From the NCBI GenBank assembly GCA_039938515.1, contig JBDUUL010000001.1, forward strand, positions 171,760-235,759: a DNA stretch of 64,000 bases, in the 5' to 3' direction. Positions 1 through 7,164 of this stretch are shown one piece after another. This stretch comes from Nitrososphaera sp. GTDB lineage: Archaea; Thermoproteota; Nitrososphaeria; Nitrososphaerales; Nitrososphaeraceae. The notes beneath the pieces were generated by a model. It had not been told where the DNA came from. It worked only from the letters and a program-made list of their open reading frames with translations, and made no database searches. The translations under genes were made by a program, and so were the position numbers. Every line of letters starts with the position of its first letter. The stretch's first letter is position 1.

Positions 1-26
1 TATTTTACATAATTCATCCGTGGGTC

Positions 27-35
27 TTTTTATAC
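27..35 (+). promoter_or_regulatory. TATA-like box, probable leaderless promoter
   Basis: An A/T-rich box (TTTTTATAC) is centred about 26 nt before the ATG at 58, the spacing expected if the transcript starts at the start codon. No Shine-Dalgarno sequence is seen. Inferred from position and composition. Confidence 0.45.
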
Positions 36-57
36 TTCCTTCGTTCCAGACCTAGCC

Positions 58-279
58 ATGGCCCAAGAGTCAGACAGTCGACCGCCAAAAGTATGCAAGC
101 GAGTTTCTGTTGTAGTAGCATCAGAAAAGGATGCGAAGGAAATCGGGAAATGTGTTCTTAAATCCGGTGCCGCAGACTTTTTCAGCACAGAACCGACTCT
201 CGTCATAGGCAAAGACAAGAAGGGAAAAGCGCTAATCAGTGAGGCAACACTAATGGCAATGAATCTCTGTGAGATCTAG
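58..279 (+). CDS. Small conserved-looking protein of unknown function
   Basis: This 73-residue protein starts at ATG and is not recognised. It has a Lys-rich middle, two separated cysteines (about residues 13 and 32) and a short hydrophobic C-terminus, but no clear domain and no membrane segment. A TATA-like box lies at leaderless distance, which supports expression. It is convergent with the zinc-ribbon gene at 306-848. If the integrated element inferred from the tRNA-Arg junction extends this far left, this gene belongs to it; the sequence here cannot settle that. Confidence 0.5.
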   Translation: MAQESDSRPPKVCKRVSVVVASEKDAKEIGKCVLKSGAADFFSTEPTLVIGKDKKGKALISEATLMAMNLCEI

Positions 280-305
280 CCTGCCTCCCGTTTGGAAGAG
301 TCGAT

Positions 306-848
306 TTATGGCGACATAATAGACTCCAGAGCCTCGGTCGTGAGCAGCTGCGCAATCGGAATTTCCTTAATGTTAAGAGCTCTTTCGAACGCATTTATTG
401 AGAGGGCGAACTGTAAAACTTTCGCACCATTCCGCCTTGACCTTGCATTGTGGTAGCCTTTCAAGACCTTTCGTAGGCCACTCCAGTTGGCAGCGACCGA
501 CATGCCATTGTACATTATTTCGTCCGCCCTGTGCCTCACGCCATCTTTATCAACATAACTTGAACCGGGGTTTGCCCTGTGAACGCTCCTAGCATTGGAC
601 TTTTGAATGGCAAGAAATTTGCTGTAACACATCCTGCATCGCTTTGTACTCCCTCTGCTAGCAACCTTGCCGCAATCTACGCAGTGGATGCGAGCCTTGA
701 GCGGACCAAATCTTATGTTTGTTTGAATCCGGGCGTTGCACCTTCGACAAAACATTGATCTCTTTAGAATCAGGGTTAGGCAAAATGGGCATGGGTGCTT
801 TCGCTTGTTGCCGAAGCTTGAGCCACTGAACAAATGATGCATGAGCAA
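306..848 (-). CDS. Zinc-ribbon protein with four CxxC pairs, unknown function
   Basis: A 180-residue basic protein. The first 80 residues hold four CxxC pairs (CPFC, CRRC, CVDC, CRMC), enough for two zinc sites of rubredoxin or zinc-ribbon type. The C-terminal 100 residues are basic and probably helical, without a motif I recognise. The start is ambiguous: TTG at 848, ATG at 842 and TTG at 833 are all in frame before the first cysteine, and an A/T box overlaps the most upstream choice. It is the last gene of the same-strand series downstream of the integrase, so it is probably element cargo. DNA or RNA binding is a guess from charge and zinc pairs. Confidence 0.6.
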   Translation of the reverse strand: MLMHHLFSGSSFGNKRKHPCPFCLTLILKRSMFCRRCNARIQTNIRFGPLKARIHCVDCGKVASRGSTKRCRMCYSKFLAIQKSNARSVHRANPGSSYVDKDGVRHRADEIMYNGMSVAANWSGLRKVLKGYHNARSRRNGAKVLQFALSINAFERALNIKEIPIAQLLTTEALESIMSP

Positions 849-1098
849 TATACTGAAGTGAACTTTAAAGTCTTTCTAGCCTTTTCAGGAATCACAAGCA
901 CCTAACCAGTTTACAAGACAAATCCGGAGCTGCCAAATCGTGACGTTTCCCGGTTTAGCAGCGAACGGCATACCGGTCTAGTACTATGCTAGCAGCTACC
1001 AAGTGTCTCAACGTACTCCGTGGCTGAACACGTATGAAAAGTGAAAGTACTTCAGAATCCGTATCAGCGGCTGAGGTTAGAAAAAGTTGGAGCTGTGT

Positions 1099-2274
1099 TC
1101 AAAACGTCATGAATTCTCTAATATCTGACTGCCCGCATGAGACATGCTTAGTGTTACCGCCGCCACTGACGCCATAGTAAAGGCTCTCAAGGCGAGGTTG
1201 ATCAAGTGCAGATAACATTTGACGGCAGAATTTCTGCAACTTTCTATCGGCGTCGTCCGCAGCTATTCCGATGGCGTCGGAGATTGGCAAGTTCCTCGCC
1301 CTCATAGTCTCTTCCACCTCGAGTCGGAATGTCTTGATATTGTAGGGCATTATCTTCCCGTAGACCTTGAAAGAGGCTCCTAAGTAACTGAACTTAGCAC
1401 CACCGGATGTCCAGCCCTTCGTCAATACCGGAAACCTGCTTTGAAGTTCAGACACCGGAGTCTTGTCGGCATCGAACATTACAAGTTCCCATTCACATAC
1501 GTCAGAAAGCACCGCAACTCGACATTGATGCCTAAATTCATAAGCAGCCACCCCACACGAAGCAAAGAAGTCGACACTGCCTTCGCCGGTGCCCATGTCA
1601 AACGGCTTCTTGGAGCATTCTATGTACACCATGCATGTACCATTGGGCGAGACTACAAACTGGACGTGCCGGAATTCGTCAAGCTCGAACCTGAATTTCT
1701 TTTGTCTGTCAGATTCGGGCCATTGGATGGATTCATACTCTCCACGTGCGAGAGTGGCTTTAATGTGCACGTTATGGAGCTTTGAGCCCTCAACCAAGAA
1801 GAATTGAAAAAGAGTGTGAAGAACAGCCAGCCGTTCCTCGTTGCTGGGTTGTGTGCTGGCGGCATTAGGTTGTGGTGTGGTTTCTGAAATAATGGCTTCT
1901 GATTGGCCTTTTGAAAGAAAGTATTGAGAGTGACGGCCGGTCTTTTTTCCCTGAGACACTAGCAGGCCCTTCGATTGGCCTTGGTAAAGCAGCTGTCTTG
2001 CAGAGGCACTCGACTTGCCCATCGCTACTACGTCCGTCGTGATAATTCCTCTTCCTTCAGAAATTTCCAGTTCTGCTGCTTTGACAGCGATGCTCCTCAG
2101 CCCGTGGCTCAATCTGATTCTCGGATTCAGGCGCTCCCAAGCCCGGACACGATCACTGGCAGCCTCAATTCTTGTTTTTGATGTTTCGACGGCTAGCCCG
2201 GATTCTCCTTCCTCATTGTCGTCGAGAAGAGTGAGGCTGGGCGAACCATCAGAGTTGCTCGACACGCTCTCCAC
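1099..2274 (-). CDS. 391-residue protein with N-terminal winged-helix-like region, unknown
   Basis: Starts at GTG. Residues 1-40 are acidic and low complexity. Residues about 50-120 read like a winged helix: a helical stretch, then TTDVVAMGKSSASARQLLYQ (a plausible recognition helix) and a wing-like turn with Gly-Lys-Lys. A Pro/Ser/Thr/Gln-rich linker follows (about 125-145). The last 240 residues form an alpha/beta domain with several Cys and aromatic residues that I cannot assign. The start overlaps the preceding small ORF by 26 nt, so the two are probably co-transcribed. In an integrative element such a protein could be a replication initiator or a regulator; this is inference from position and from the DNA-binding-like N-terminus. 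Confidence 0.6.
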   Translation of the reverse strand: MESVSSNSDGSPSLTLLDDNEEGESGLAVETSKTRIEAASDRVRAWERLNPRIRLSHGLRSIAVKAAELEISEGRGIITTDVVAMGKSSASARQLLYQGQSKGLLVSQGKKTGRHSQYFLSKGQSEAIISETTPQPNAASTQPSNEERLAVLHTLFQFFLVEGSKLHNVHIKATLARGEYESIQWPESDRQKKFRFELDEFRHVQFVVSPNGTCMVYIECSKKPFDMGTGEGSVDFFASCGVAAYEFRHQCRVAVLSDVCEWELVMFDADKTPVSELQSRFPVLTKGWTSGGAKFSYLGASFKVYGKIMPYNIKTFRLEVEETMRARNLPISDAIGIAADDADRKLQKFCRQMLSALDQPRLESLYYGVSGGGNTKHVSCGQSDIREFMTF

Positions 2275-2449
2275 CTGCTAGTTCATCGAACTGCACCTCA
2301 TCCAGCGGAAGCTCACCGCTCAAGAGGCGAATTATGCATGGGACGCAAAAGCCGGCATCTAGGCCGATTTTCATTAGCCAAAGGTGAGCGGTGACGGGGT
2401 TTAGGCAGCCGATCGATGCGCAATTGCTTGAAAAGTTGGGACTCGGCAA
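2249..2449 (-). CDS. Small protein between AbrB-like gene and winged-helix gene
   Basis: Reading from TTG at 2449, four bases past the stop of the AbrB-like gene, gives a 66-residue protein with three or four cysteines, a Trp-containing amphipathic segment and an acidic C-terminus. A longer in-frame reading from 2545 exists, but its extra N-terminus overlaps the AbrB-like gene and looks non-coding. The tight spacing upstream and the 26-nt overlap with the next gene suggest one transcript. Function unknown. Confidence 0.45.
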   Translation of the reverse strand: MPSPNFSSNCASIGCLNPVTAHLWLMKIGLDAGFCVPCIIRLLSGELPLDEVQFDELAGGERVEQL

Positions 2450-2453
2450 ATTG

Positions 2454-2672
2454 TTACTCGAGGTAGTGGTAGTCAAGATCAGGTTCCGCTCCTTGGATGG
2501 ACGTGTGCTTCCTAAGCAAGATCCCTTCAGGCTTCTGTTCCACATCGTAGATTGCCCCGTGATTGATGTTCAGAAAGTCAGCTGCGCTTTTTTCGATTTC
2601 AAGCAGACAATGCTTCCCGACTCTAATTGCCACTGCAGGAACTGATCTGTTTTTATGCGAGCTAGTGGACAT
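2454..2672 (-). CDS. AbrB/SpoVT-like small DNA-binding protein (putative)
   Basis: A 72-residue protein starting at ATG. The stretch AIRVGKHCLLEIEKSAADF, followed by a hydrophobic strand and a charged C-terminus, resembles a swapped-hairpin AbrB fold, in which a dimer of short beta units binds DNA. The similarity is at the level of pattern only. It lies between the RHH-like gene and the winged-helix gene on the same strand, so it could be a second regulator of the element. An antitoxin role is possible for AbrB proteins, but no toxin partner is recognised next to it. Confidence 0.45.
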   Translation of the reverse strand: MSTSSHKNRSVPAVAIRVGKHCLLEIEKSAADFLNINHGAIYDVEQKPEGILLRKHTSIQGAEPDLDYHYLE

Positions 2673-2728
2673 TAGGTCGAGCCTCCTGCTTCAGGCATAA
2701 GGTTCGGGGCGGCAAATGCTGTTTGCAA

Positions 2729-2884
2729 CTACACTTTGCCCCCTTTCTTTTCTAACTCGTCTATGACTTCATTTATGGCTGCGTCAACGCTGATGCGCAG
2801 AGCTGGCTTTTGGCGACTCAAAAGACGTGCCACGGTGGCCGGTGTAAGCTGCGCACGGACGAATCTTTCTGTACGTTCTTCCAT
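2729..2884 (-). CDS. 51-residue ribbon-helix-helix-like regulator (putative)
   Basis: ATG at 2884 opens a 51-residue frame ending at 2729. The N-terminus is charged (MEERTERFVRAQLTPATVAR), followed by a basic turn and RISVDAAINEVIDELEKK, which resembles the strand-helix-helix layout of small RHH or copy-control proteins. Support for a real gene comes from a TATA-like box at leaderless distance and a perfect 6+6 dyad just upstream of it, an arrangement typical of an autorepressed small regulator. It lies directly downstream of the integrase on the same strand. The fold is an inference from pattern, not from a search. Confidence 0.6.
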   Translation of the reverse strand: MEERTERFVRAQLTPATVARLLSRQKPALRISVDAAINEVIDELEKKGGKV

Positions 2885-2905
2885 CTGACGGCGACGCCCA
2901 GCTAC

Positions 2906-2917
2906 GAGTATTTAAGG
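2906..2917 (-). promoter_or_regulatory. TATA-like box for the RHH-like gene
   Basis: On the minus strand the sequence reads ACCTTAAATACT and is centred about 27 nt before the ATG at 2884. That spacing implies a leaderless transcript. Confidence 0.5.
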
Positions 2918-2923
2918 TCTAAC

Positions 2924-2937
2924 GTACAAAATTGTAC
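2924..2937. promoter_or_regulatory. Dyad operator candidate GTACAA-AA-TTGTAC
   Basis: A perfect 6-bp inverted repeat with a 2-nt spacer lies immediately upstream of the TATA box of the 51-residue RHH-like gene and downstream of the integrase stop. Its position over the BRE region would let a bound dimer block TFB/TBP. Operator function is inferred from symmetry and location. Confidence 0.45.
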
Positions 2938-3012
2938 AAAGTCGAAGACCTCAGAGACAGATCCACGAGGGAAAATCATGCAAATGTTTTCGGCCGTGGA
3001 ATTCTTATGAGT

Positions 3013-4359
3013 TCAAGTGCGGCTGGAACGACTCCTTGGATGTTTACGCTCAACTGTTTGTTCCCCCTTAGTCAGGAGAGACTGTTTAATTGCGTCAATG
3101 TCCAAGCCGCCGTCCTGAATTAGCCTGTATGTTTCAAACGCATCTTGCAGGGTTTCGAGCTTCTTGTTAAAGTCTGACTTCATGGTCTCGAGCTGCGTAT
3201 GATAATAATTACTCGCCTCTTCGGCCTTGACCAGTGCCTTCTGGTTCGCCCCGAGTTGCTCGGAAAGGTCTTGGACTTTCTGTTCAACAGCTGCCTGAAT
3301 GCGACTGTCTACCGCTTGCTCGATGTCGAGCCTGAGCTTGCTCTCGATCAATATGCTGAGGCTATCGGACACTTTGACGTAGTCACTTAGCAGTTCGCTC
3401 TCGGCTGGGCGATAGTATGAGTCGCTTATGCCGACACTATGGCCCATGAGGGTTTCGACATTAATCGGCTTCATTCCAGCTAACTCTGCCTTTGTCTTGA
3501 AGTATTTTCTGAACCCATGAACGCTGAATTCGTGTCTCCTCTCAGACCTCTCCCGCAATCCCAGTTGCTTCAGTAATCGATTGTAATACTTCCTGATGGA
3601 GCTCGGGCTCATTGCGATGACTCTATCCTTGGCGTCCTTTCTCTGGTATCTGGGCCGAACCGGGTCAAACTTGTCTCTAAACAAGGGACTTTCTGGCTTT
3701 AACTGCTCACCATTGCGCTCTCTAAATGCAAGATAAGCGTCCAATGACTCACACGCCTCTGCAGAAATAAAGGCAATGTATTGTTCCTCGTCGCCCCGAT
3801 ACACGACTAGTCTGCCCGCAACTGTAACGCCTTCCCTATTGATTTTGCTATAATCTCGGAGCTCAAAACCGTCGACGGCGCCTTCCCTCACCCCTGAGCT
3901 TACAAAGACCAGCGTAAGGGCCTTGCCTCGAATGTCGCTGTGGTTGACTATCTGTCTTACTTCCTCAGCGGTCGGGATTCTGTCGAGGGCATAGCGTCGG
4001 GCACGGGGCAAAATGCGTCTAATCTTCTTCCAGTTTAGAGATACGTCGTTCATGTCTAGTAGCAAGCGTATTGACTTGAGGGAACCACCTATGGTGGCGC
4101 CCGTGATTTCTTTGCTGTCAACCCTCTGTTTCATCGCAATGACATAGTTCATGATGGCCTTCTCTGCAAAACCTGAGTCGTTCTTGGCAGCCTCCACGAA
4201 CTGGTCTGGATTCATTTTCACAGTAGTCAGAAAAGCAACAAGTCGCCGCTCGTACGGGTCAAGTGTCCACTTTGATCTTACGGCTTGACGAAAATTCTCA
4301 TAAGCGGGGCCATAAAGAATACTGCGGTCTACCGCATTCTTTCTAGACTTTGCTTCCAC
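3013..4359 (-). CDS. Tyrosine recombinase (integrase)
   Basis: A 448-residue site-specific recombinase of the phage-integrase family. The catalytic set is visible: Arg158 in SSGVREGAV, His281-x-x-Arg284 in VHGFRKYF, His307 in MGHSVG, and the nucleophile Tyr315 or Tyr316 in SDSYYRP. Residues 20-125 form the core-binding, SAM-like domain. Residues about 340-410 are a predicted coiled coil, and the tail is basic. The gene starts 63 nt from the 3' end of tRNA-Arg on the same strand, with a TATATA box about 26 nt before the start. Integrases of this type typically recombine at tRNA 3' ends, so this is very probably the integration module of an element extending to the left. The gene is intact, not split as in SSV1-type proviruses. 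Confidence 0.92.
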   Translation of the reverse strand: MEAKSRKNAVDRSILYGPAYENFRQAVRSKWTLDPYERRLVAFLTTVKMNPDQFVEAAKNDSGFAEKAIMNYVIAMKQRVDSKEITGATIGGSLKSIRLLLDMNDVSLNWKKIRRILPRARRYALDRIPTAEEVRQIVNHSDIRGKALTLVFVSSGVREGAVDGFELRDYSKINREGVTVAGRLVVYRGDEEQYIAFISAEACESLDAYLAFRERNGEQLKPESPLFRDKFDPVRPRYQRKDAKDRVIAMSPSSIRKYYNRLLKQLGLRERSERRHEFSVHGFRKYFKTKAELAGMKPINVETLMGHSVGISDSYYRPAESELLSDYVKVSDSLSILIESKLRLDIEQAVDSRIQAAVEQKVQDLSEQLGANQKALVKAEEASNYYHTQLETMKSDFNKKLETLQDAFETYRLIQDGGLDIDAIKQSLLTKGEQTVERKHPRSRSSRT

Positions 4360-4381
4360 GGCAATCCATAGAAAGTTCCAG

Positions 4382-4412
4382 TATATAGCTTTTGAGTCCT
4401 CAAAAAGAGGAC
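4382..4412 (-). promoter_or_regulatory. Integrase promoter with dyad GTCCTC-N5-GAGGAC
   Basis: On the minus strand a TATATA-type box (4382-4389) lies about 26 nt before the integrase start at 4359. Directly upstream is a perfect 6-bp inverted repeat with a 5-nt spacer (4396-4412). The dyad falls between the tRNA 3' end and the TATA box, so it may be an operator. Its T-rich spacer could also end the tRNA transcript. Confidence 0.45.
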
Positions 4413-4422
4413 AAAATCGTAG

Positions 4423-4497
4423 CGGGCCCAGAGGGACTCGAACCCTCGACCAACTGCTTCGCAGGCAGCCATTCTATCCAAGCTGAACTATGGGCCC
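4423..4497 (-). tRNA. tRNA-Arg (anticodon GCG)
   Basis: On the minus strand a full cloverleaf is readable: acceptor GGGCCCA/TGGGCCC, D stem GTTC/GAAT, anticodon stem GCTGC/GCAGT with loop CTGCGAA (anticodon GCG, reads CGC), variable loop TGGTC, T stem GAGGG/CCCTC with loop TTCGAGT, and discriminator G. No intron and no encoded CCA. The integrase lies directly downstream, so the 3' half is a probable attachment site. No second copy of the 3' half was found in this window. Confidence 0.93.
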
Positions 4498-4572
4498 AGA
4501 TGTCAGAAAAACCAGCTGACCTCAATTAAAACCTAGGCAATTTTGTCAGCCTGCCCTTCAAAATAAGCAGCA

Positions 4573-5052
4573 CTACATCCCCGCGGCCCGCATCGCAGCA
4601 TCATAGTCGCCGCTGTAAGCATAGGATTTTGCAAAAAGGTTGACCGATAACTCGTACTCAGACTTGTCGTTGTTCAACAGAGCAAGCCTGAGATGATCAT
4701 TGCTATCCTTCTCAGTCTGGATGGCTTTAACAAGCGAGTCCAACGCGGTTTTGTATTTTTCAGGTGGCTTGATGGCGTTAGCCCTGTCTATGAGTGCCTG
4801 GTACTGGGGGTCATAATTTGCGATCACCCCTGCCATCGTAGTGTTGTCGTACTGCTTTGTTCGCCACTTGGCTTCTTCGGCCTGATAATTGTGGGTAAGC
4901 GTAATGGCATCATTCGCTACCCTGTCGATTGACTGGACCAAATCATTGTTGGCGGAAACTCCCGCCTGGTAGATAGCCATCGCAGCGATGGCAACCGCAA
5001 TGATTCCAAGTGCTCCTATAGTGATGAGACGGCTCACCGTCTTCTTCTTCAA
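4573..5052 (-). CDS. Membrane-anchored extracytoplasmic protein, unknown
   Basis: A 159-residue protein with a basic N-terminus (MKKKTVSRL), one hydrophobic segment at about residues 9-29 and a long soluble helical domain with YNTxM-like, Gln-rich and Lys-rich stretches. The layout is an N-terminal signal anchor with the rest outside the cell. No cysteine lipobox is present. The all-helical domain could be a four-helix sensor-like bundle, but no signalling domain is attached. It lies on the chromosomal side of the tRNA-Arg. Confidence 0.65.
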   Translation of the reverse strand: MKKKTVSRLITIGALGIIAVAIAAMAIYQAGVSANNDLVQSIDRVANDAITLTHNYQAEEAKWRTKQYDNTTMAGVIANYDPQYQALIDRANAIKPPEKYKTALDSLVKAIQTEKDSNDHLRLALLNNDKSEYELSVNLFAKSYAYSGDYDAAMRAAGM

Positions 5053-5306
5053 TGACCGTACTAACGGTTCGCTGCGACAAAATAAACTAAACGGATGATA
5101 CAGGGAAAACTCGGGTAGCCCAGCTAGTATTTACAAATGATGCCGCTTGTGGTGCCAACTATTACCTTCAAGGGGACTTCGGGCTGTATTTTTGCTTAGA
5201 AAATCAGCCTTTTTGCCGCCGTGTGTAATGGATTTTACCCCAGGGGAAGGACATTCGCTTGCTATGGTATTTTAGTGGCAATCGCCCCCGCTAGACGGGA
5301 TAGGGT

Positions 5307-6083
5307 TTGGCAGAGCCGGTACAGGATTCTCAGCAACTTGACACAAAAAAAAGCATATCCGAGCCGCCTCTCAACCTACTGTTTAACCCCTCCCTTCTTG
5401 TCCGGCGGAACAAGGACATATGGAGCATCGACGTAGTCGAGCTCTTGCGGCTTTTCCTGAGGCTGCTTGAGGCAAGCGGAAATAAAGACCTCCGGATTTG
5501 CGGAGTGGCGGCCCTGTCTTCCTCTATGATATACAGGCTGCAGGTCGAAAGCATCTTCGCTCTAGAAAAAATCGCCATGCAAAAGCAGGTAAATCCCGTG
5601 CAGGAAGGTGACATGCCGGTGCCACAGCTAAACGCACTTGAGGTGCCTTTCAGAATTGAGCCTTCCTACCCAGTTTCGGTTGACGAACTCCTAAAAGTTC
5701 TGGAACGGATGATCACAGAACTTGCCAGCCCCAAGCAAAGAAAGAGGCAGGTCGAGCTGGAGCCTGTCCAAACTTTTGACTTTGACAAGTACCTCGTAAA
5801 ATTCGAGCAAATAATCCAGGGCTATGAGGACATGATTTTCGACATTGTCAGTGCCGACCAGAGCGTCAGGTTCAGCGCGCTGGTTGAAAAAATGGATGCC
5901 ATAGAGCGCGCACGCTCATTTATTGCAATTTTGTACCTCGCTCTCAAGGGCAAGGTCGACTTGGTGCAGGAGGAAACTCCAGAGGACATAATGGTGATTT
6001 TTCACAAAGACTCGGTTTCTGACGCATTGCCCAGTGCTGAGGGTTCTTCAGATTCTGCCGGAGAAAATCCTCCGCGCTCCTAG
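5307..6083 (+). CDS. scpA: Segregation and condensation protein A (ScpA)
   Basis: A 258-residue kleisin-family protein starting at TTG. The N-terminal half contains the ScpA signature region (PPLNLLFNPSLLVRRNKDIW, then an amphipathic helical region and LRICGVAALSSSMIYRLQVE), which contacts the SMC neck. The C-terminal part ends in a winged-helix-like segment (RFSALVEKMDAIERARSFIAILYLALKGKV), which binds the SMC head, followed by an acidic, disordered tail. In the family ScpA bridges the SMC dimer and binds ScpB. The scpB gene follows after about 19 nt, supporting a two-gene operon. Confidence 0.85.
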   Translation: MAEPVQDSQQLDTKKSISEPPLNLLFNPSLLVRRNKDIWSIDVVELLRLFLRLLEASGNKDLRICGVAALSSSMIYRLQVESIFALEKIAMQKQVNPVQEGDMPVPQLNALEVPFRIEPSYPVSVDELLKVLERMITELASPKQRKRQVELEPVQTFDFDKYLVKFEQIIQGYEDMIFDIVSADQSVRFSALVEKMDAIERARSFIAILYLALKGKVDLVQEETPEDIMVIFHKDSVSDALPSAEGSSDSAGENPPRS

Positions 6084-6102
6084 CCTGGCGAGGTAATCCA
6101 CA

Positions 6103-6684
6103 CTGAGAGAATCACTTCCTGAGGAAGAGGTCTCGGCGCGCATAGAAGCTGCTCTTTATTCGGCCGGCAGGCCGCTGTCACTTGACGAACTCATCCGCGC
6201 TTCAGGCACAAATTCAAAGGAAAAGACTACAAGAAGCCTGGGTGAACTGATAAAGAAGGTGCGCACTTCATTCAAGGCAATAGAGCTTGCAACCCTAGAC
6301 GACGGATCGTATGTTCTTCAGCTAAAGCCCGCATACTCTCCGGTAGTGCGCAAGTTCGCCCAACATCCTCTTGTTTCGGCGGCCGCGCTCAAGACCCTTT
6401 CTTATATCGCGTACGAACAGCCCGTGACTTCGAAACGGCTGGTGCAGATACGCGGAAGCCAGGTCTATACCCACATCAAGGAGCTTGAACAGCTAATGTT
6501 CGTTCAGCACGAAAACGTGGGGAGGCTCAAGGTCTACAGTACTACCCAGAAATTTCAAGGATACTTTGGGATTACCGACATGGGCGCAATTAAGAGCCAG
6601 CTGGTTGCGGGATCCAACAAGCAACAGCCAAAGAAACCGCCCGAGACCCCGAGTCCAAACCCTACCTCTTCAGAAAAGCCTTAA
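6103..6684 (+). CDS. scpB: Segregation and condensation protein B (ScpB), probable CTG start
   Basis: The winged-helix protein partnering ScpA. The typical N-terminus (EEEVSARIEAALYSAGRPLS) is encoded from 6121, upstream of the first GTG in frame (6259). The frame is open only from 6097, and the single NTG codon there is CTG at 6103, preceded at 8 nt by AGGT. Read from CTG the protein has 193 residues: two winged-helix domains (about 8-75 and 90-150) and a Pro/Lys-rich tail. Initiation at GTG 6259 would delete most of the first domain. The CTG start is inferred from homology-like sequence and the ribosome-binding site. Confidence 0.75.
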   Translation: MRESLPEEEVSARIEAALYSAGRPLSLDELIRASGTNSKEKTTRSLGELIKKVRTSFKAIELATLDDGSYVLQLKPAYSPVVRKFAQHPLVSAAALKTLSYIAYEQPVTSKRLVQIRGSQVYTHIKELEQLMFVQHENVGRLKVYSTTQKFQGYFGITDMGAIKSQLVAGSNKQQPKKPPETPSPNPTSSEKP

Positions 6685-6688
6685 TAGA
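6679..6688 (+). promoter_or_regulatory. TATA-like box for S8e inside the scpB stop region
   Basis: CCTTAATAG overlaps the TAA stop of scpB and is centred 26 nt before the ATG of the S8e gene at 6710. This predicts a leaderless S8e transcript independent of scpAB. Confidence 0.4.
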
Positions 6689-6709
6689 GTACTGGCATTA
6701 CGATTTCAA

Positions 6710-7108
6710 ATGCGCAAGTCTATCGAGAACCTTGCCGGCCGCAAACTCACGGGCGGACGCAAAATAGCCTCAAGGGGCAGAAGAAAATTTGAGATTGACA
6801 GATACCCTAACGAGGCCGTCGTGGGTTCTACCAGTATTGTTACTCGCCGGGTAAGGGGTAGCAACGTCAAGGCCGCCTTCAAGACCGCCGAGTTTGCAAA
6901 TGTTATAGATCATGAAGCGAAAAAAGTGACCAAGGCAAAGATCCTCCGAGTCACCAAGAACCCTGCAAACAGGGACTATGAACGTCGTGGCGTGGTTAGC
7001 AAGGGTGCGATAATCGAAACTGAAAGTGGATCGGCACGTGTTGTCTCAAGGCCAGGACAGAACGGAGTGGTAAATGCCGTTCTTGTAAAACAGTCAAAGA
7101 GCACGTGA
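6710..7108 (+). CDS. rps8e: 30S ribosomal protein S8e
   Basis: A 132-residue, strongly basic protein starting at ATG 6710 (MRKSIENLAGRKLTGGRK). The sequence matches archaeal S8e across its length: Gly/Arg-rich N-terminus, KILRVTKNPANRDYERRGVV in the centre, and a C-terminus ending in a beta strand. An upstream in-frame start would overlap scpB and add a non-S8e extension, so ATG 6710 is chosen. It is a small-subunit ribosomal protein found in archaea and eukaryotes. Confidence 0.93.
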   Translation: MRKSIENLAGRKLTGGRKIASRGRRKFEIDRYPNEAVVGSTSIVTRRVRGSNVKAAFKTAEFANVIDHEAKKVTKAKILRVTKNPANRDYERRGVVSKGAIIETESGSARVVSRPGQNGVVNAVLVKQSKST

Positions 7109-7125
7109 GCTGACGAACCTCTCAA

Positions 7126-7136
7126 AATATTAATAA
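7126..7136 (+). promoter_or_regulatory. TATA-like box for SRP19 gene
   Basis: AATATTAATAA lies about 34 nt before the TTG at 7165, so a very short leader is expected. Confidence 0.4.
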
Positions 7137-7164
7137 GCGCCTTCTCAACTGATGTCGGCGCCAC

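Noticed and set aside
1033-1176. Plus-strand 47-codon frame starting at ATG near 1033
   Set aside because: It overlaps the end of the 391-residue gene on the other strand, has a Pro-rich end and no promoter at the right distance.
6566-6709. Upstream extension of S8e
   Set aside because: It lies within scpB in another frame and is rich in Arg/Pro; S8e homology begins at ATG 6710.
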